A stretch of DNA of 64,000 bases from JAJDFU01 sp964641965 (GCA_964641965.1 CAZXLD010000016.1:1-64000), one strand, 5' to 3'. Counted from the first letter of the stretch, positions 1 through 10,120 are shown. Program-made: numbers and translations. The notes: a model not told the origin generated them from the letters alone.

Positions 1-3000
1 GCGAACTGTGGATCTTCATTCAGGTTATTTCCTCCATCCGTCAATCCGGCTGGAATACCACCCTCTACAATCGAATAGGCTACTGAGGCGGAGCCTCCAT
101 CACTGTTTATCGCATTGGGGTTACCACCAACTGTATTACCCCAGAAAATGGAGTTGTTCAAGGTCAATAGACTGGTTCCAGCGGAGCCTTCATTAAATAG
201 TCCAGCTCCTTCAGATAAAGCCTCATTCCCAGAGAAGGAACAATTGGTAATTGTAGCACTCAGGTCACCACCCGTTGGAGTAGAAGAAGTAAGAAATATT
301 CCTCCGCCAGCATTATCTGATATATTCCGGTCGAACACCGTATTTATGATCCTGACATTGTGAGAACCACCTTCAGCTCCGCGAAGGAAAATTCCTCCTC
401 CATGATCAGAACTGTTGTTTTGGGTAAATACACAATTGAGGATCAGGTTTTCCAAGGTAGTATTCGCTTGATTGGCCTGGATAAAAAGTCCGCCTCCTAC
501 TCCGTCCACCTGATTACCTTGGAAAGTGGTATTTCCAACAAATGCATTGGAGGTGGTATTGCGACCTGCCTGGAACCAAATTGCACCTCCAAACCCGTTT
601 CCAGCAGCTAGTATGCCTGCCTCATTGTTTTCAAATAAGCAGCTATCGATCCGCAAATTCAATGTGGCCGGTAATCCCGCTTCGCTATTATCCACACCTA
701 CCCATAAGGCTCCTCCATCATTTGCGCTAGTATTATTCCTGAAGGTACATTGAATAAACTGTGTGCTGATAATAGCACCTTGATCACCGGAAAGCAAACC
801 GGCTCCTCCTTTTGCATTTCCCTGGGACGTTACGGTATTATTTTCAAAAATACAGTTTCTAAAAAGCCCTTCAGCTCGTCCACCCTCCTGTACATTTATT
901 CCAAAACCTCCACCTTCAAAGGCATTATTATCACGAAATGTACAGTTTTCAATGATTGGGCTTGCTTTCTCTCCTCTTGAACCATCTACATTGAGACCCC
1001 CACCGATTGTAAAAACACCATCTGCATTTCCACCCTCAATAATAAATCCATTCAGAATGGTTTTTTGGGTGACATTTTCCATAGTCACGACACAAAAACT
1101 ATTATCCAGATTATAGGCTTGTCCAATATTGCCACTTAAAATGGTCAAATTGGCAAGCCAATCCCTTTGCTCAACCTCTGTCTCATCCCCTTGGAAACCA
1201 CCATAAACCTCTACCCCATCCAATACCTGAAAGGATTCAGCACGATCATTTACCCCGCAAGTACCGCAAGCAGAGGGTTTGTACACACCGTCAGCTACCC
1301 AAATATGGTCGCCACCATACGCTTTAGCTAAGGCATCTTCAAATCGGACAAAAGCATTACTCCAGGATCTGCCGCTATTATTGCCGGTAGCATCCTGGTC
1401 TACGTAGATCAGGCTGGCTTCATAAGCACCTATATCTACGGTATCTTCAAAAATCCGGGGATCGCCATCTGGATCCGGATCGGCGAACGGTAAGGGTACT
1501 TTGGAATTGTCACCTCCATTCAGGCCGGGTGAACAACCCAATAGATGCAGATCTGCATTTTCGGGATCTACATATTGAGGGTCTTCGAAAATATTGTTGC
1601 CCGCATCGGTTACCCCCGTGGGTAATGCACCCTCCAGAATGGAGTGCCCCAGGTTAACTGAGCCGCCATTGGTACCGATTTCGTTGGGCTGGCCGCCTGC
1701 CAGATCCCCCCAAAGAATGGTATTGAAAACACCCGGTGCACTTGTGCCGGCAGTTCCATTATTAAAAAAGGCGCCACCATTGCCGTCGGCCTCGTTGCCA
1801 TAAAAAGAGCAGTTGATTAATTCAGTATTGATTGTCCCTCCCTGACCGGAATTGGGAGCTGTAGTGGAAAAGTAAACCCCCGCTCCGTTTTCCTGGGCTG
1901 AATTCTGGTAAAATAGGGTATTTACAACTTGGTCATTATTGGCGCTTTGGTTTCCTGCCCGGAAAAGTATAGCTCCACCTCCTCGGGAACTTGAATTCCC
2001 AGAGAAATAGCAATTCACAAAGAGGTTGTCTGAGATCGTTCCGTCGTTTAACGTCTCCATGTAAACGGCTCCTCCCCACCCTTCCGGACCTTCAGAAGAG
2101 TTGTTCAAAAATCGGCAATCCCTGAACCGGGAGGCTGATTCTGTAAAACCGGCAGATCTATACCAAATAGCGCCCCCACCTTCATCCGTATCTTTTTCAC
2201 CTTCCAGGCCGGCTTGATTACCCTCGAACGTGCAACCCTCCAATTGAAGGTTCATTTGGGTTATTGCGGTAGCTAAATTACTGGTGCCGCTAAAGGTCAG
2301 CGCCCCTCCTGCTTCACCGCTTTGATTGTTTCGGAAGATACAATTGACAAATTCGGTCTCTAGGATAGCGCCATTATTCCCGGAAACATTACCAACCCCA
2401 GCTCGAAAGGGGGTCCCGGTTAAGGAAGCCGTATTATCCTCAAAAGTGCAGTTTTCAAAGATCCCACGTGCAATTCCTCCTCCTTGACAATCGATCCAAA
2501 AGGCTGCTCCCCCTACTGCATTATTTTCTCTAAACGTACAGTTACGTATAGCTGGGCTTGCTGCTCGTCCATTAATACCTTGAACAAAAAGCCCGCCCCC
2601 CAGAAAGCGGCGGCCATTCACCGTAGTACCTGCATTGGCGTTCCCCTTTTCAATGATAAATCCATCCAGGATACTCGTCCGTTGCACATCCTCAGCTCTA
2701 ACAATCTGAAAGCTATTATCAGCATTATCCCCTATAGTACCTATATCTCCACTTAGGATGGTCGGATTGTTTTGGATATCCCGTTGATTCAAGGCGGTTT
2801 CTCCTCCAGCAAATCCACCAAACAATCCTTGGTTACGCTCTAACAAAAAGAACCTTTCCCGATCATCCTGTGTGCATGGATTACACTCAACCGGTTTGTA
2901 GGTACCTGCTGCAACCCAAATATCGTCAGAGCCTGTCTCCAGAATTGCCAATTGTAAATCCGTATACGCATCCGCCCATGAAGTGCCGTTGTTGGCTCCA

Positions 3001-3107
3001 GTTGCATTCACATCTACGTAAATGACTTGCCCAGTTGCCGGGACAAGGCATACAATACTATACAATAGGATCAATAAGACAGGCCAGGGCCTGAAATGGG
3101 TCCTCAT
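1..3107 (-). CDS. Giant secreted beta-helix protein (choice-of-anchor Q-like), 3' end outside window
   Basis: An open frame runs from an ATG at 3107 to the left edge without a stop (1035 codons seen). Residues 1-26 look like a signal peptide ending near ATGQ. The rest is a right-handed parallel beta-helix pattern: dozens of short units such as NCTFRENNA, NCIFRNNQSG and GGGIFLRG, with Asn ladders and Gly-rich turns. Two long repeats are visible. One opens at residue 29 (IYVDVNATGANNGTSWADAY), the next at residue 567 (IYVDQDATGNNSGRSWSNAF), so the unit is about 538 residues, and the second unit is still running at the edge. Such proteins in Bacteroidota are surface or extracellular, usually exported by type IX secretion; the sorting tail should lie beyond the window. 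The substrate is unknown: adhesion or polysaccharide binding are both possible. Confidence 0.85.
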   Translation of the reverse strand, partial: MRTHFRPWPVLLILLYSIVCLVPATGQVIYVDVNATGANNGTSWADAYTDLQLAILETGSDDIWVAAGTYKPVECNPCTQDDRERFFLLERNQGLFGGFAGGETALNQRDIQNNPTILSGDIGTIGDNADNSFQIVRAEDVQRTSILDGFIIEKGNANAGTTVNGRRFLGGGLFVQGINGRAASPAIRNCTFRENNAVGGAAFWIDCQGGGIARGIFENCTFEDNTASLTGTPFRAGVGNVSGNNGAILETEFVNCIFRNNQSGEAGGALTFSGTSNLATAITQMNLQLEGCTFEGNQAGLEGEKDTDEGGGAIWYRSAGFTESASRFRDCRFLNNSSEGPEGWGGAVYMETLNDGTISDNLFVNCYFSGNSSSRGGGAILFRAGNQSANNDQVVNTLFYQNSAQENGAGVYFSTTAPNSGQGGTINTELINCSFYGNEADGNGGAFFNNGTAGTSAPGVFNTILWGDLAGGQPNEIGTNGGSVNLGHSILEGALPTGVTDAGNNIFEDPQYVDPENADLHLLGCSPGLNGGDNSKVPLPFADPDPDGDPRIFEDTVDIGAYEASLIYVDQDATGNNSGRSWSNAFVRFEDALAKAYGGDHIWVADGVYKPSACGTCGVNDRAESFQVLDGVEVYGGFQGDETEVEQRDWLANLTILSGNIGQAYNLDNSFCVVTMENVTQKTILNGFIIEGGNADGVFTIGGGLNVDGSRGEKASPIIENCTFRDNNAFEGGGFGINVQEGGRAEGLFRNCIFENNTVTSQGNAKGGAGLLSGDQGAIISTQFIQCTFRNNTSANDGGALWVGVDNSEAGLPATLNLRIDSCLFENNEAGILAAGNGFGGAIWFQAGRNTTSNAFVGNTTFQGNQVDGVGGGLFIQANQANTTLENLILNCVFTQNNSSDHGGGIFLRGAEGGSHNVRIINTVFDRNISDNAGGGIFLTSSTPTGGDLSATITNCSFSGNEALSEGAGLFNEGSAGTSLLTLNNSIFWGNTVGGNPNAINSDGGSASVAYSIVEGGIPAGLTDGGNNLNEDPQF

Positions 3108-3131
3108 ATCTGTTGCGTTATTACTTGATTA

Positions 3132-3139
3132 CGAAATTA
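3132..3139 (-). promoter_or_regulatory. Possible -7 box for the beta-helix gene
   Basis: The minus strand reads TAATTTCG, one mismatch from the Bacteroidota -7 consensus TAnnTTTG, 25 bases upstream of the start codon. No clear -33 TTG was found at the right distance. Confidence 0.25.
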
Positions 3140-3325
3140 TGGGGTTTGAATGGGATGCAGGTGCTATTCTGTCGAAGCATTTATCCCGAAAGGGGAAGGG
3201 TTTTAGTAGCCGCTCAAAATCAGTCGCATATTACTTAATTCCCAGATTTGATTCAGGGTCTATTTCTGCCAAAAAAATTTGTTTCCTGCCAATTGGCTAT
3301 ATTCAAAGGCCAAAAGCCATTTGTC

Positions 3326-3778
3326 ATGAATTATACAAATGAGATCCTTATCGATCTTCCTGTCGAAAGGGTTATTGAATTATTTGACAATCCCGAACAC
3401 TTAAAAAAATGGCAACCCGGCTTAATTCGCTACGAGATGATAAAGGGTCCAATCGGAAAACCGGGGGCCCAAATGCGACTTGTCTTTCAAATGGGAAAAA
3501 GGCAGGTAGAAATGGTGGAGACCATCAAAGAGAAAGAGCTGCCAAAGTCCTTTTTGGCCACCTATGAAGCCAAAGGGATCTACAATTTTCAGAAAAACAG
3601 GTTCGAGATAACAGGCCCAAATCAAACCCGTTGGGTTAGCGAAACTGAATTTAAATTTTCTTCCCTCAGTATGAAGGTTTTTGCCTGGCTCATGCCCAGT
3701 GCTTTTAAAAAGGAGAGCTTGAAATATATGCAGAAGTTTAAGGCCTTTGCCGAGGAGCAAGGGCTACAGCAATATTAA
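3326..3778 (+). CDS. SRPBCC (START-like) family protein
   Basis: A 150-residue protein from the ATG at 3326. An ATG 78 bases upstream in frame would add a poorly conserved-looking extension, so I prefer the later start, where MNYTNEILIDLP begins the fold. The pattern is that of SRPBCC/polyketide-cyclase-like proteins: an N-terminal strand, the helix-rich VERVIELFDNPEHLKKWQPG, then alternating beta strands, and a long C-terminal helix ending AFAEEQGLQQY. The family binds hydrophobic ligands in a deep pocket; the ligand here cannot be told. There is no signal peptide, so it should be cytoplasmic. It is a lone gene between two minus-strand genes. Confidence 0.8.
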   Translation: MNYTNEILIDLPVERVIELFDNPEHLKKWQPGLIRYEMIKGPIGKPGAQMRLVFQMGKRQVEMVETIKEKELPKSFLATYEAKGIYNFQKNRFEITGPNQTRWVSETEFKFSSLSMKVFAWLMPSAFKKESLKYMQKFKAFAEEQGLQQY

Positions 3779-3827
3779 TACACTTTTAAGCAGGTGGAGC
3801 ACTCAGAAAAGCTTGAACTTGGCCATT

Positions 3828-4793
3828 TCAGCGTTTCCTTTCTGTCAACATAGAAATAGCCTCCACCATATACAGATCATCTTTTCCTAGCCCTTTCGGA
3901 CGATTGGATGAAAAATACGCCCGGTCAGCAGGACCATTCAGTATAAACCCTAAATCGTCAAAAGGCGAGTTTATGGGCGTTGGTAAAGCCACAACTTTCT
4001 TTTCCGGTTTTCTCAGGTCAACCATGTAAATATCCAGGCCGCCATTTCCATTCCTACAATCGGAGGAGAAAAATAAAATACCACTGGAATGGATAAAGGG
4101 ATAGCCTTCTTGCCCTGGCGTATTGATTTCAGATCCGAGATTTTCCGGCTTTGACCAACTCTTCCCCGAACGATAGCTTATGTAAATATCGTATCCTCCT
4201 TGTCCTCCCGGACGATCCGAAATAAAATAGAGGGTCTGTCCATCAGGTGATAGTGTGGGGTGCATTTGATTTTCTCCAGGCATATACAAATTCAATGGAT
4301 TTATATCTGTCCAGGTAGTATGCTTGCGCCTAGCTGAAAACAGTTGGACATGCATAGGAACCTCTTTTCCAAATGCATTGGGTTCGGTATATCTGTTCTT
4401 AGAAAAAATGGCCTCGGAAAAATCCCAATTGAAAGTCATCGGACCATTATGAGTAGTGGAGTTGATCCGGGAGGAAAACAACCTGGGACGCGACGGACGT
4501 CCATTGGGATCAAGTGCTACTTCATAGATCTGAAAAAAGGACTCGCCCAGTATTTTATCCTTTGGACCTTGTGCGGCCCGACTACTTACAAATACCATCC
4601 CGTTTCGGTAAAAAGTGGGGCTAAATTCAGACCACCTGGTATTGATTTCGCTTAAACTATAGAGCACTACATCCGAATTAAAAGTACCACCAGAAAGGAG
4701 CTTCTGATTCGGGTAGACCCCTGCACTACCCTGGCTGAATCCGGTCAAGGGAAGTACGAAACAAAAGAACAGGAGTTGAACAATCTTATTCAT
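3828..4793 (-). CDS. PD40 beta-propeller (TolB-like) secreted protein
   Basis: 321 residues with a signal peptide (cleavage near GFSQ, residue 21). The body has WD40-like PD40 repeats of the TolB type: SPTFYRNGMVFVSS, HPTLSPDGQTLYFISDRPGG, YPFIHSSGILFFSSD and GPADRAYFSSNRPKG, each followed by a D-[IL]-Y motif. Similar propellers form part of PorE/SprE-type or OmpA-linked envelope proteins in Bacteroidota. It starts 9 bases downstream of the PorP/SprF gene and is clearly in the same minus-strand operon as that gene and the CHU_C adhesin. I infer a periplasmic or surface accessory role for export or anchoring of the adhesin. There is no OmpA domain in this protein. Confidence 0.82.
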   Translation of the reverse strand: MNKIVQLLFFCFVLPLTGFSQGSAGVYPNQKLLSGGTFNSDVVLYSLSEINTRWSEFSPTFYRNGMVFVSSRAAQGPKDKILGESFFQIYEVALDPNGRPSRPRLFSSRINSTTHNGPMTFNWDFSEAIFSKNRYTEPNAFGKEVPMHVQLFSARRKHTTWTDINPLNLYMPGENQMHPTLSPDGQTLYFISDRPGGQGGYDIYISYRSGKSWSKPENLGSEINTPGQEGYPFIHSSGILFFSSDCRNGNGGLDIYMVDLRKPEKKVVALPTPINSPFDDLGFILNGPADRAYFSSNRPKGLGKDDLYMVEAISMLTERKR

Positions 4794-4802
4794 TCTTTTA
4801 AC

Positions 4803-5768
4803 CTAATAAAAACGAGGATTTACGTATGAATCAGCATTCGTCTTAGGGCCGAAACACCACCGGAATATGCCTTCCAAAGAACCGGCGTGACTACTTTTCA
4901 AATCGGAAAAAGAAATGCCATAAGACAGGGTAAAAAACAAGTCACGTGAGATATGAGCTCCCAATAAAAATGAAGTAGATTCGGCGATCTTCCTCCGTTC
5001 CCCTCCTCCGATTCGGAGAGTGGTCCCAACCAATAATCGCTTCAGAATAGTCGCGTTTAAATTCACATCAGCAATAAAAGGAGTTCCATCTGCATAGGAG
5101 AGTAGTACCTGGGGTTCCAGTGTAAACCCCTCACTCAGTATAAAGCGAGCCCCTCCCATCAAGTGGTAATGCCTAATTTCTCTGGCTTGGGTCTGGTCGG
5201 TATCCAGAAAAGTGATGTCGCTCTCCAATAATTTAGGTATCGAAAATCCCAAGTACCAATTTTGAGTATAGTAATATAGGCCTAAACCAAAATTTGGGAC
5301 ATATCTACTTTGCCTACCGGCAGGGATGGCACCATCAATAGCCGTTGCCTGAGTTGCATTGGTCTGATCAAAATCAACTCTCAAAAAATTGATATTCCCC
5401 TTGATACCAATGGAGAGAAAACCATCGCCGGCCGGAAGGTGATAGGCATAAGCAATATCCGCAGCATAGGACTCTTGCGGGCCGATCGCATCACGGATCA
5501 AACCAAACCCTAGTCCGATCCGATTGTTGAGCAGTGGCATATTGAAGCGGGCAAGTTGGGAATTTGGTGCCCCATCCAATCCGATCCATTGTCCATACCC
5601 GCTTAAAGTCAGGCAGTTCCGGCCGGGTACGCCAGCGAAGGCTGGATTAAACTGGAGTTTATTGTACATGAACTGAGTGAACCGCTCTTCCTGTTGGCCA
5701 AAAGTAGGCGATAAGGCCCAATTCAGGATTATACACAGGAATACGAGCTGTAGATAATATTTTTTCAT
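4803..5768 (-). CDS. PorP/SprF family type IX secretion outer-membrane protein
   Basis: 321 residues, signal peptide ending near TFGQ, then the conserved PorP/SprF opening EERFTQFMYNKLQFNPAFAG and a beta-barrel with repeated aromatic-ended strands. Family members sit in the outer membrane and work with the T9SS; SprF-type paralogues are needed for surface delivery of one particular neighbouring adhesin with a type B C-terminal domain. Here the gene follows the CHU_C protein by 35 bases and precedes a PD40 gene by 9 bases, so it is most likely the dedicated partner of the 1283-residue adhesin rather than the core PorP. Confidence 0.92.
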   Translation of the reverse strand: MKKYYLQLVFLCIILNWALSPTFGQQEERFTQFMYNKLQFNPAFAGVPGRNCLTLSGYGQWIGLDGAPNSQLARFNMPLLNNRIGLGFGLIRDAIGPQESYAADIAYAYHLPAGDGFLSIGIKGNINFLRVDFDQTNATQATAIDGAIPAGRQSRYVPNFGLGLYYYTQNWYLGFSIPKLLESDITFLDTDQTQAREIRHYHLMGGARFILSEGFTLEPQVLLSYADGTPFIADVNLNATILKRLLVGTTLRIGGGERRKIAESTSFLLGAHISRDLFFTLSYGISFSDLKSSHAGSLEGIFRWCFGPKTNADSYVNPRFY

Positions 5769-5803
5769 GTTCGCTTTCTTGTAGAGTTCTGCTATAGTGT
5801 ACC

Positions 5804-8800
5804 TTATTTAGTCAGGTATACCCATCCTGATTTAGTCCCGGCGCCGTTACCAAAATCAATGAAGTAGAAATACGTACCCGCAGGAAGTTCGCTCCCGTTA
5901 AAGGTGCCATGCCATAAACTGGACAGGTCAGCTCCATTATCATAAGGCGCTGCATTAAATACTTCGTCTCCCCAGCGATTGTAAATATTGACCCTGTTGT
6001 TTGGAAAGTTCCCTTCAGCTCGGAGGCAAGGCACTACAAAGGCGTCGTTTACACCATCTCCGTTTGGGCTAATGATACTTGGAATTGCGCAGGTATCAGC
6101 TTCCGGGTTTTCCAGCTCTTGTCCGATTTGAATAGTCACCGAAGCAATGGCACATGAACAACCCGAAACACACAATTCATATTGGAATTCATCTGCGCCA
6201 ATTACATTGAATCCTACTTGGTACAATAGGGTCAAACTATCTATCTGCTCGATGGTCCCTTTTTCGGGATTGGATATCAGGCTAAATTGGGGTACGCCGG
6301 AGAATTCATCATTTTCCAGAGGCAAAATAATCACCTCACCCTGGAAGTCCACGGACAATATATCCGGTACGGCAACCGGATTTTTCCGATAAGTGAGGAT
6401 CAAGGAATCCGTAGCCTCATCAGGGCAGTTCCCACCAATACTGGACCACAACAATTGATTTTCGCCCAGGCGTAAGTTGGTTACCTGAGTCCCAGGATCA
6501 GAAATATCGGCAAAAACAATTCCCGGGTCCGGAGACGACCATAATCCCTGATTCCCCGGGCCAACCGGACTTGCATCAAGAGTAGCTACTTGATCATCAT
6601 TGCAGATTTCCATATCCACTCCTGCTTCAGGTGTATCCTCATACAAGGCCAGGGTAGTGGTCGCGCTGGATTCGCCACAAGCACTTTGTATAGTCCAGGT
6701 GAAAAGATAAGACTGCCCTTTTTCCAGCCCCATAACTTCGGATCCGGGAAGATCCGGATCAAGGATGACGACTCCTTGTAAGGCTTGTTCCTGGCTTTGC
6801 GACCACACTCCGATTCCTTCTACTGGTGCGACAGCCTGGAGCCTGCTCATTGAATCCGGGCAAACCAACGAATTGGGCCCTGCATCAGCTAGTTGTCCAG
6901 CGATAAGGGAAACAGATACTGTATCTGAGGAAAAATTGGTACAAACCCCGCTACTTAGACTCCATTCGAAAGCGTAAGTCCGTCCAGGCAGCAAGCCATC
7001 AATGGGGGTCTGGAAACGCTCAGGAGCAATAATCCGAATCTCGGAAGCACTGCTCAACGCTCGCCAGCGTCCCATGGCGCTGGTTGGAGGGAAAGCTTCT
7101 AATTGCACCAAACTACCCGTACAAATTTCTTGATCGACTCCTGCGAAAGCCTGTTCCTCGACAGGAGGGCCCTCTACAATGACTTGAGTAATGTTGGAGC
7201 TCGGGCTTGCGCAGCCGGAAACCTCACGAATTACAAAAAAATCGTTCGCCCCTGGACTCAGGGAGGCAATATCGGAAAAGACAAAATGAAACGACTCCGT
7301 CCTTCCTACCTCCGTACTGTCTGGTCCGAACCAAATATAGATAGCGTCATCCGACGCCGACAGGCTATCAACAAAAAGGGTAACCTCAGCCCCTTGGGAA
7401 ACGCTACAAACGGGACCGTTATTAAAGGCAACCGGCGCCTCAGGAGTCGGCAATACAATTACTTCCTGAGTATCTGGCTCAGAAAGGCAAACATTTTCTT
7501 CCACCAAGAAGATATAAGTTCCAGCATGCGCTTCGATGCTGGCGTTCGGAATCGTTAATCTGCAATCGTTTACCAAAGTATCCGGCCCCAACCAACTGCA
7601 TTTCGCCATTTCCGATGAAGGATTTCCGACCAGTTCAATGGCCTCTCCAGAACAAACCGGGCTATTGGAGCTCGACGATGCGATTGGCTGCTCCTTGACC
7701 AAAAAGGAATCCGGGCTGGAGAATTCAGATATACAGCCATCTACTAAATAAGCTACCCCATACCTTCCTTCATTTTGGCTGGTAACACTGTCCAGCCCTA
7801 AGCTGGGAATAGATGTTGATTCTTTTCCCAAGGGGGTATCCCAAACATATAATACATTGCCAGGCAATCCTGCAGGGGCTGCCTGGATCCGGATGGAGTC
7901 GCCAGTGCAAAAGCCATCTGCAGGAGGAACAGGGTCGAAAACAGGTTTAGAAGGTGGACCGGGTTTTGGATTTACTTGTACCTCCACGCTATTAGAGGTA
8001 TCAGACAAACACCCTTCAAATGTTACTTGTACTTGATAGGATCCTTCATCCACTGTCGAAATAGGCTGTATGACCAAGGGGTTTTCCGAATTGATTAATG
8101 TATCTCCCGAGGGAAGAACCCAAAAATATTGGTCCCCAATGACTGAGCTTGATAGTACAATGGAGTCGCCCTCACAGGTCGGGCTATTCGAGGACAGCAA
8201 GGGTGGAGTTAATCGGACGCTTAGATCTACCATCACGAAGCCCGAATCGGAAGGGCAGCCATTCTGTCGTATAACCAAGGCATACCGGCCGATCGTAGAA
8301 TCGCTTGCTATTATAGGTTCTGGAGATGGATTTGAACTGAAAAAATTATTGGGGCCGGTCCATTCATAAGTTAGTCCTGGTCCACTGACCGGGGTACCTA
8401 ATTGAAATGAATCTCCAGGGCAAGCCAAAACCGAATCGGCATTTACTTGAATATCGGGTACTTCTCCTACCTCTACAGGCAATAGATTTGAAGGAGGCGA
8501 TTCGCAGCCGTTTGAAAAAATGGTCAAATAGAAGGAGGTAGCCCCCGTATCCAGCCCAGTAACAATAAAGAACGAATCCCGGCTTACCTGAAAAAGATTG
8601 CCATTGGGAGGCAGCCCTTCATACAGCCGGTATTCTACATTCCCACTTTGAACAGAATCTGTAAGTAGGATTAATTCCTCCCCAAGGCAAGCATTCTGTT
8701 GCCCAGCTAGGTTAGGTGCCGAAGGCAATGGACTAACGTGAATTTCAATTGAATCAGCCAAACCACAACCCAACGAATCATTGGACACCTCTACCATATA

Positions 8801-9655
8801 AGAACCAGCGTTGTTGACGGAAGCCGCCATAATCAGTGGATTAGGTTCTGAAGAGGTAAATCCGTCTGGCCCGGTCCAGGTATATAGATACGTGACCCCT
8901 GGGTCAGCAGGGGGAGGGTTGGCAAATAAGCCGATGCTATCCCCAGTACAAACTGTATCTGCTGTAGCTGAAGGGGCAGGAGGGATAGAAGTCAATGCAA
9001 AGGTGACTTCGCAGGTGTCTCGATTTTGCCCCAGGTCTACTCCGATTACTTGAACCCCCAAGGTATCCAATCCACTTAGCGTACAAGAAACTTCGTCTGG
9101 CATGGCAAAAAAGGTGTCTAACTGCCCGCAATTGTCGAAAAAGAAAAAGCCATCATTGACCAATTCATTTACATCAATGGGGATACCGATTTTACCCGGA
9201 CTCACGGTCGCAGAAAATAGGGTATCGCTTTTACAGAGAAGGGTTGGAGGAGAGGCATCATTTACCTGTACTAGGTACGAACAGCTAGCCAGGTTACCCT
9301 CCTGATCACTGGCCTCATAGAAAATTTGATTCCTACCAACGTTCAATCGAATAGTAGGCGCTGGATCAGATACTTGGAAGGAATCCCGCTCCGTAGGTGG
9401 TTGCACCTGGGGCACCACCCAATACACAATCGTTTCTATTGCGTTGCCGCTGTCATCCACGATCGGTCCGGTTGGCTTCAGCAATGAAAACGTATCATCA
9501 CAAGCCTCAGGATCAAGCGTAAAAATGGTCGTATCTCCGGGGCAAGGAATACTAAAGGAGAGCGGATCTACAGGTGGTTCATTTTGGCTAAGCAAAGAAT
9601 AAGGCAAAATGCAGAGGGAAAGGAGGAGGGTTGGGGGTAGTATTGGTCTTTTCAT
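5804..9655 (-). CDS. Large T9SS-secreted adhesin with gliding-motility-associated C-terminal domain (CHU_C)
   Basis: 1283 residues with a signal peptide (ending near SLLSQ). After an HYR-like segment (about 130-220) come serial Ig/PKD-like modules of roughly 75-85 residues, each opening with a Cys-containing signature such as VCTGDSIGL, ACPGDSFQL, TCEGDSIVL and VCSGEAIEL. The last ~95 residues are a classic CHU_C domain: CAIPSIISPNGDGVNDAF, the VNIYNRWGDEVF motif and a final LPAGTYFYFIDFGNG. This is a type B T9SS sorting domain, so the protein should be displayed or released through the outer membrane. First gene of an operon with a PorP/SprF and a PD40 protein. The binding target is unknown. 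Confidence 0.92.
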   Translation of the reverse strand: MKRPILPPTLLLSLCILPYSLLSQNEPPVDPLSFSIPCPGDTTIFTLDPEACDDTFSLLKPTGPIVDDSGNAIETIVYWVVPQVQPPTERDSFQVSDPAPTIRLNVGRNQIFYEASDQEGNLASCSYLVQVNDASPPTLLCKSDTLFSATVSPGKIGIPIDVNELVNDGFFFFDNCGQLDTFFAMPDEVSCTLSGLDTLGVQVIGVDLGQNRDTCEVTFALTSIPPAPSATADTVCTGDSIGLFANPPPADPGVTYLYTWTGPDGFTSSEPNPLIMAASVNNAGSYMVEVSNDSLGCGLADSIEIHVSPLPSAPNLAGQQNACLGEELILLTDSVQSGNVEYRLYEGLPPNGNLFQVSRDSFFIVTGLDTGATSFYLTIFSNGCESPPSNLLPVEVGEVPDIQVNADSVLACPGDSFQLGTPVSGPGLTYEWTGPNNFFSSNPSPEPIIASDSTIGRYALVIRQNGCPSDSGFVMVDLSVRLTPPLLSSNSPTCEGDSIVLSSSVIGDQYFWVLPSGDTLINSENPLVIQPISTVDEGSYQVQVTFEGCLSDTSNSVEVQVNPKPGPPSKPVFDPVPPADGFCTGDSIRIQAAPAGLPGNVLYVWDTPLGKESTSIPSLGLDSVTSQNEGRYGVAYLVDGCISEFSSPDSFLVKEQPIASSSSNSPVCSGEAIELVGNPSSEMAKCSWLGPDTLVNDCRLTIPNASIEAHAGTYIFLVEENVCLSEPDTQEVIVLPTPEAPVAFNNGPVCSVSQGAEVTLFVDSLSASDDAIYIWFGPDSTEVGRTESFHFVFSDIASLSPGANDFFVIREVSGCASPSSNITQVIVEGPPVEEQAFAGVDQEICTGSLVQLEAFPPTSAMGRWRALSSASEIRIIAPERFQTPIDGLLPGRTYAFEWSLSSGVCTNFSSDTVSVSLIAGQLADAGPNSLVCPDSMSRLQAVAPVEGIGVWSQSQEQALQGVVILDPDLPGSEVMGLEKGQSYLFTWTIQSACGESSATTTLALYEDTPEAGVDMEICNDDQVATLDASPVGPGNQGLWSSPDPGIVFADISDPGTQVTNLRLGENQLLWSSIGGNCPDEATDSLILTYRKNPVAVPDILSVDFQGEVIILPLENDEFSGVPQFSLISNPEKGTIEQIDSLTLLYQVGFNVIGADEFQYELCVSGCSCAIASVTIQIGQELENPEADTCAIPSIISPNGDGVNDAFVVPCLRAEGNFPNNRVNIYNRWGDEVFNAAPYDNGADLSSLWHGTFNGSELPAGTYFYFIDFGNGAGTKSGWVYLTK

Positions 9656-10120
9656 GGGACCTGTAGGGTTTTGGGCTTAGTATTAACCCGCCATATAAGC
9701 TCATACAAAAGGGGTAATCACAAAAAACCTTCTTCAAATAAGCCTATGACTAGCCAATAGCATTTCAATATATGAAATTCGCTTTGGGAATAAAACACCC
9801 AACGAACAGGAAATACGGTCCGGTAAGGCAACCTGGTAAAAGAGGAACACCCTAAATCTGGGAACGGTAATCTCAGCCAGGACTGAAAAGTTGTCGAATC
9901 CATGAACAACTTTTACAGGGGTAGATAAAACCGAAGCGCTTTGAATTCCTAATTTCGCTTCTACATATGGGCTAGCCAAACAAAGCCATCCTGCTAGATT
10001 CTGGATGAAGCGGAAAAGACTGGAGATACTGGGTGTCAAATTGAATAATGGGCTGGCATTCAACTCCTAAACGGGTTATGTGGTTGTACAAGATATACAG
10101 ATTCAAACCATTTAAAAAAC
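9656..10120. other. 465-base gap with a possible gene remnant
   Basis: No convincing gene. A minus-strand open frame at 9734-10063 reads like the strands of an outer-membrane barrel (for example SPYVEAKLG and FRVFLFYQVALP), but it has no signal peptide and no good start. It may be the relic of a barrel gene. I see no clear promoter or terminator. Confidence 0.4.

Noticed and set aside
1..3107. Repeat-rich stretch as a CRISPR array or other DNA repeat
   Set aside because: The repetition is in protein motifs of varying length; there are no constant DNA repeats with spacers, and one open frame covers the whole region.
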